This document shows positions 62,294-64,000 of a stretch of DNA of 64,000 bases, piece after piece (positions within the stretch are counted from its first letter, which is position 1; each line of letters opens with the position of its first letter). Location of the stretch: NCBI GenBank assembly GCA_900767715.1, contig CAAGAD010000005.1, positions 794,738 to 858,737 on the forward strand, written 5' to 3'. The position numbers and the translations under genes are program-made. Source of the stretch: Clostridia bacterium. Lineage in GTDB: Bacteria; Bacillota; Clostridia; Christensenellales; UBA1242. Under the pieces are notes generated by a model, which saw nothing but the letters and a program-made list of their open reading frames with translations, did no database searches and was not told where the DNA came from.

Positions 62294-62637
62294 TGATTGA
62301 CGAGATTAATATCAAGGGCGACGGACAGACCGTTTCGCTCGCCCTTGCTCAATTTGAGATTGAAGCGGATATCTGTCGACAAGCAGGTTTCCCTATGCTA
62401 AAAGTTTTGCACGGCTATGGCAGTCACGGCGTGGGCGGAGAAATCAAACGAAATCTCCACTTGCGCCTTGCCCAAATGCAAAGACAAGGTAAAATTGCTG
62501 GGTTCATTCCTTGCGAGAAGTGGCTCGCCTCACCACTTAGAGATAAGGCGATTAAATTGGATTCAAGTTTACTTGCAGACAAAGATGTCAATACTCAAAA
62601 CTGTGGGCAGACGCTAGTTTTGTTTAGATTGAAATAA
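62293..62637 (+). CDS. Smr-domain-like protein
   Basis: 114 residues. Layout matches small Smr (MutS2 C-terminal-like) domains: an N-terminal IDEINIKG strand, a helix with TVSLALAQFEIEADICRQAG, then the strand LKVLHGYGSHGVGGEI (where Smr has the HG-x-G-x-G motif), a helix, and a C-terminal GFIPCEKW region. Smr domains bind or nick nucleic acids. The start overlaps the stop of the giant surface gene (TAATG), an odd partner, so it is translationally coupled. No separate promoter is seen. Confidence 0.62.
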   Translation: MIDEINIKGDGQTVSLALAQFEIEADICRQAGFPMLKVLHGYGSHGVGGEIKRNLHLRLAQMQRQGKIAGFIPCEKWLASPLRDKAIKLDSSLLADKDVNTQNCGQTLVLFRLK

Positions 62638-62646
62638 GGAGAAATT

Positions 62647-63834
62647 ATGGAACAGAAAAAGTATAAAGTTAAACGCGGTGGCTGGGGCGGATTCTTCCTT
62701 TTCTTGTTTGGTATGCTTATGGGAATTATTGCTGTTGGCTTGTTCGGGCTTTGGGCGTACAAGAACGTGAGCATTGAAAAGACTGAAAGGTGGTTCAAAT
62801 ACAACATCGACCTTGGCGACGCGAACGGCATCAAGAGTATGACTATCGAACAACTCATTGCGCTCGGCGTGGACTATGGCAACCGCTCGGACACTTTGAC
62901 TTTGAATGATGTTAAAGATGACTTTGGCATTTCCTTGCCAGACAAGATTCAGGGTATTAGCATCAAAAGTCTAAAATCTGTTCCGCTCAAAGAAATTGGC
63001 AACAACTTCAATCTTGTGATGGAAGATGAAGAGAATACACTTGCCGTTTTTGCCAACGTATTTGGCTTTAATTTGCCTGATATTAACATCATAAATAATA
63101 ACTCGGGTAAATCTGTGAGCAAGGCGTTTGATGCGGTTTTCGACGTGATGAACAAAGGTATGAACCTTACAATCGCTGACCTAAAAGACTTCGGCATTGA
63201 CTTCTCGACAGTAAATTTGCTTAACAATTTGGCAGACACAACCAAACTTAGCGAACTCGAAACCGAGATAAAAGCCAAGACGGTAGGCGAGTTTATTGAG
63301 ATTGGTGAGTCGTCATCTGCCGTTTTGAAGGCTATTAAGGACATTGCCATCAACGATTTGTCTATCGAACTACCAAAACTTTCAATCGGTACAGTAATCG
63401 GGGACACAACCACCACAACCGGCATTATCGGAGCAATCAAAGATTTGACAATCGGCGATTTGAGTGAAACTACAATCAAGGGCAAAATCCAAAACGTCAA
63501 ACTCAGCGAAATGATGACTATTAACGAAAGTTCAAACGCAATTTTGCGTCAACTGGCAAATTCAACTATCAGTTCGTTGTCCAACGACATCGACAATATC
63601 AATATTAGCGTTGTTATGGGCGAAAATAAGGTTGTAGATTTGTTAAAAAGTAAAAACGGCAATCAAGATGTAACCATTTCGCAACTGCCAACAGTTATGA
63701 GCACGGCGTTCAACGTGGATTCACTCACGGTGGGTGACCTTGGCACACTCGGGTTTGACATAGCGGGCTTGGACGAAACAATGACCGTTAAGAGCGTTAT
63801 CGAAGAATATAAGAGATTGAAAAGTGCCGTTTAG
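62647..63834 (+). CDS. Membrane-anchored repeat protein, unknown
   Basis: 395 residues. A basic, Gly-rich N-terminus and one membrane segment (about 15-40) precede a long exported or cytoplasmic part. That part carries at least nine loose repeats of the form (M/L/V/K)-T-(I/L/V)-x-(D/E/S)-(L/F)-x-x-x-G/I, for example LTIADLKDFGID, LTIGDLSETTIK and LTVGDLGTLGFD, spaced about 30-45 residues apart. I recognise no family. AAGGAG precedes the ATG, 9 bp after the Smr-like gene, so it is the third gene of the giant-protein operon. Confidence 0.68.
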   Translation: MEQKKYKVKRGGWGGFFLFLFGMLMGIIAVGLFGLWAYKNVSIEKTERWFKYNIDLGDANGIKSMTIEQLIALGVDYGNRSDTLTLNDVKDDFGISLPDKIQGISIKSLKSVPLKEIGNNFNLVMEDEENTLAVFANVFGFNLPDINIINNNSGKSVSKAFDAVFDVMNKGMNLTIADLKDFGIDFSTVNLLNNLADTTKLSELETEIKAKTVGEFIEIGESSSAVLKAIKDIAINDLSIELPKLSIGTVIGDTTTTTGIIGAIKDLTIGDLSETTIKGKIQNVKLSEMMTINESSNAILRQLANSTISSLSNDIDNINISVVMGENKVVDLLKSKNGNQDVTISQLPTVMSTAFNVDSLTVGDLGTLGFDIAGLDETMTVKSVIEEYKRLKSAV

Positions 63835-63861
63835 TCGGTCAAGAACCTATTGTGATTAATG

Positions 63862-63888
63862 AAAAAAGCGTCTTTTGGCGCTTTTTTT
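63862..63888 (+). terminator. Terminator of the 54257-63834 operon
   Basis: AAAAAGCG and CGCTTTTT arms around an 8-nt loop, then T-run. Confidence 0.8.
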
Positions 63889-63931
63889 GTAAAAAAAGAT
63901 GTAAAAAAGTAAAAAAGATTGTAAAAAACCC

Positions 63932-63960
63932 TTGACAAACACCCTAGAATGTAGTAAATT
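63932..63960 (+). promoter_or_regulatory. Promoter of a gene beyond the window end
   Basis: TTGACA, 17-bp spacer, TAAATT. The 40-nt leader left in the window contains a GCAC/GTGC pairing (63967-63986) and ends before any start codon; the gene cannot be identified. Confidence 0.65.
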
Positions 63961-64000
63961 AAAAAAGCACTTAACAAAAAGGGTGCGGAGAACCATAACA

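Noticed and set aside
1..64000. CRISPR arrays, insertion sequences, prophage or toxin-antitoxin pairs
   Set aside because: No regularly spaced direct repeats, no transposase or integrase motif, and no terminal inverted repeats were found; the ImmA-like gene lacks phage neighbours.

Overview
The window looks like chromosome from a spore-forming, low-to-moderate GC member of the Bacillota (Clostridia-like), probably an uncultured gut lineage. This is inferred from gene content, not from a marker search. The evidence is Spo0A, SpoIIR, SleB, YpeB and a SipL-like coat morphogenesis protein, a homodimer-type glycyl-tRNA synthetase behind a T-box, WhiA, a DnaD/DnaI pair, strong AGGAGG ribosome sites and TTGACA/TATAAT promoters. 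There is one tRNA (Arg, ACG). I see no rRNA, CRISPR array, insertion sequence or prophage.

Layout. 1-7.5 kb: a small membrane protein, tRNA-Arg, a possible HopA1-like protein, lysC-asd, a protein resembling an ImmA/IrrE peptidase that has lost its zinc site, two unknowns and a DegV protein. 7.5-13.6 kb: an ABC exporter-like protein whose ATPase motifs are all degenerate, the DnaD/DnaI helicase-loading pair, and an M1 peptidase lipoprotein. 14-22 kb: a 2656-residue lipoprotein with about 23 fibronectin-like units and a GLUG-like tail. 22-26.3 kb: a SipW-type signal peptidase followed by three secreted proteins that look TasA-like, a candidate surface-fibre locus. 26.3-34.7 kb: dut, a 939-residue membrane/coiled-coil protein, hisS-like, glyQS with its T-box, and uvrC. 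34.8-41.3 kb: a solute-binding-like protein, murB, whiA, dnaE. 41.3-48.4 kb: small and hypothetical genes, greA, a DUF362/ferredoxin protein, a beta-propeller-like lipoprotein and an Asp-rich zinc-ribbon protein. 48.4-53.8 kb: a sporulation/germination cluster (spo0A divergent from sipL-like, spoIIR, sleB, ypeB). 54.2-63.8 kb: a 2678-residue membrane-anchored surface protein, translationally coupled to an Smr-like gene and followed by a membrane-anchored repeat protein.

How genes work together: lysC-asd feed the aspartate family (including diaminopimelate for wall and spore cortex). DnaD/DnaI and DnaE act in replication. Spo0A starts sporulation, SpoIIR signals across the septum, the SipL-like protein helps assemble the coat, and SleB/YpeB degrade cortex at germination. 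SipW probably processes the three downstream proteins. Two giant exported proteins suggest heavy investment in the cell surface.

Three window-wide patterns stand out. Several promoters sit so close to the ATG that the mRNA should be leaderless (13967, 36789, 42987, and uvrC on the minus strand). Extremely AT-rich blocks interrupt otherwise ordinary DNA, including one inside murB. Several proteins keep a recognisable enzyme fold but lack key catalytic residues.
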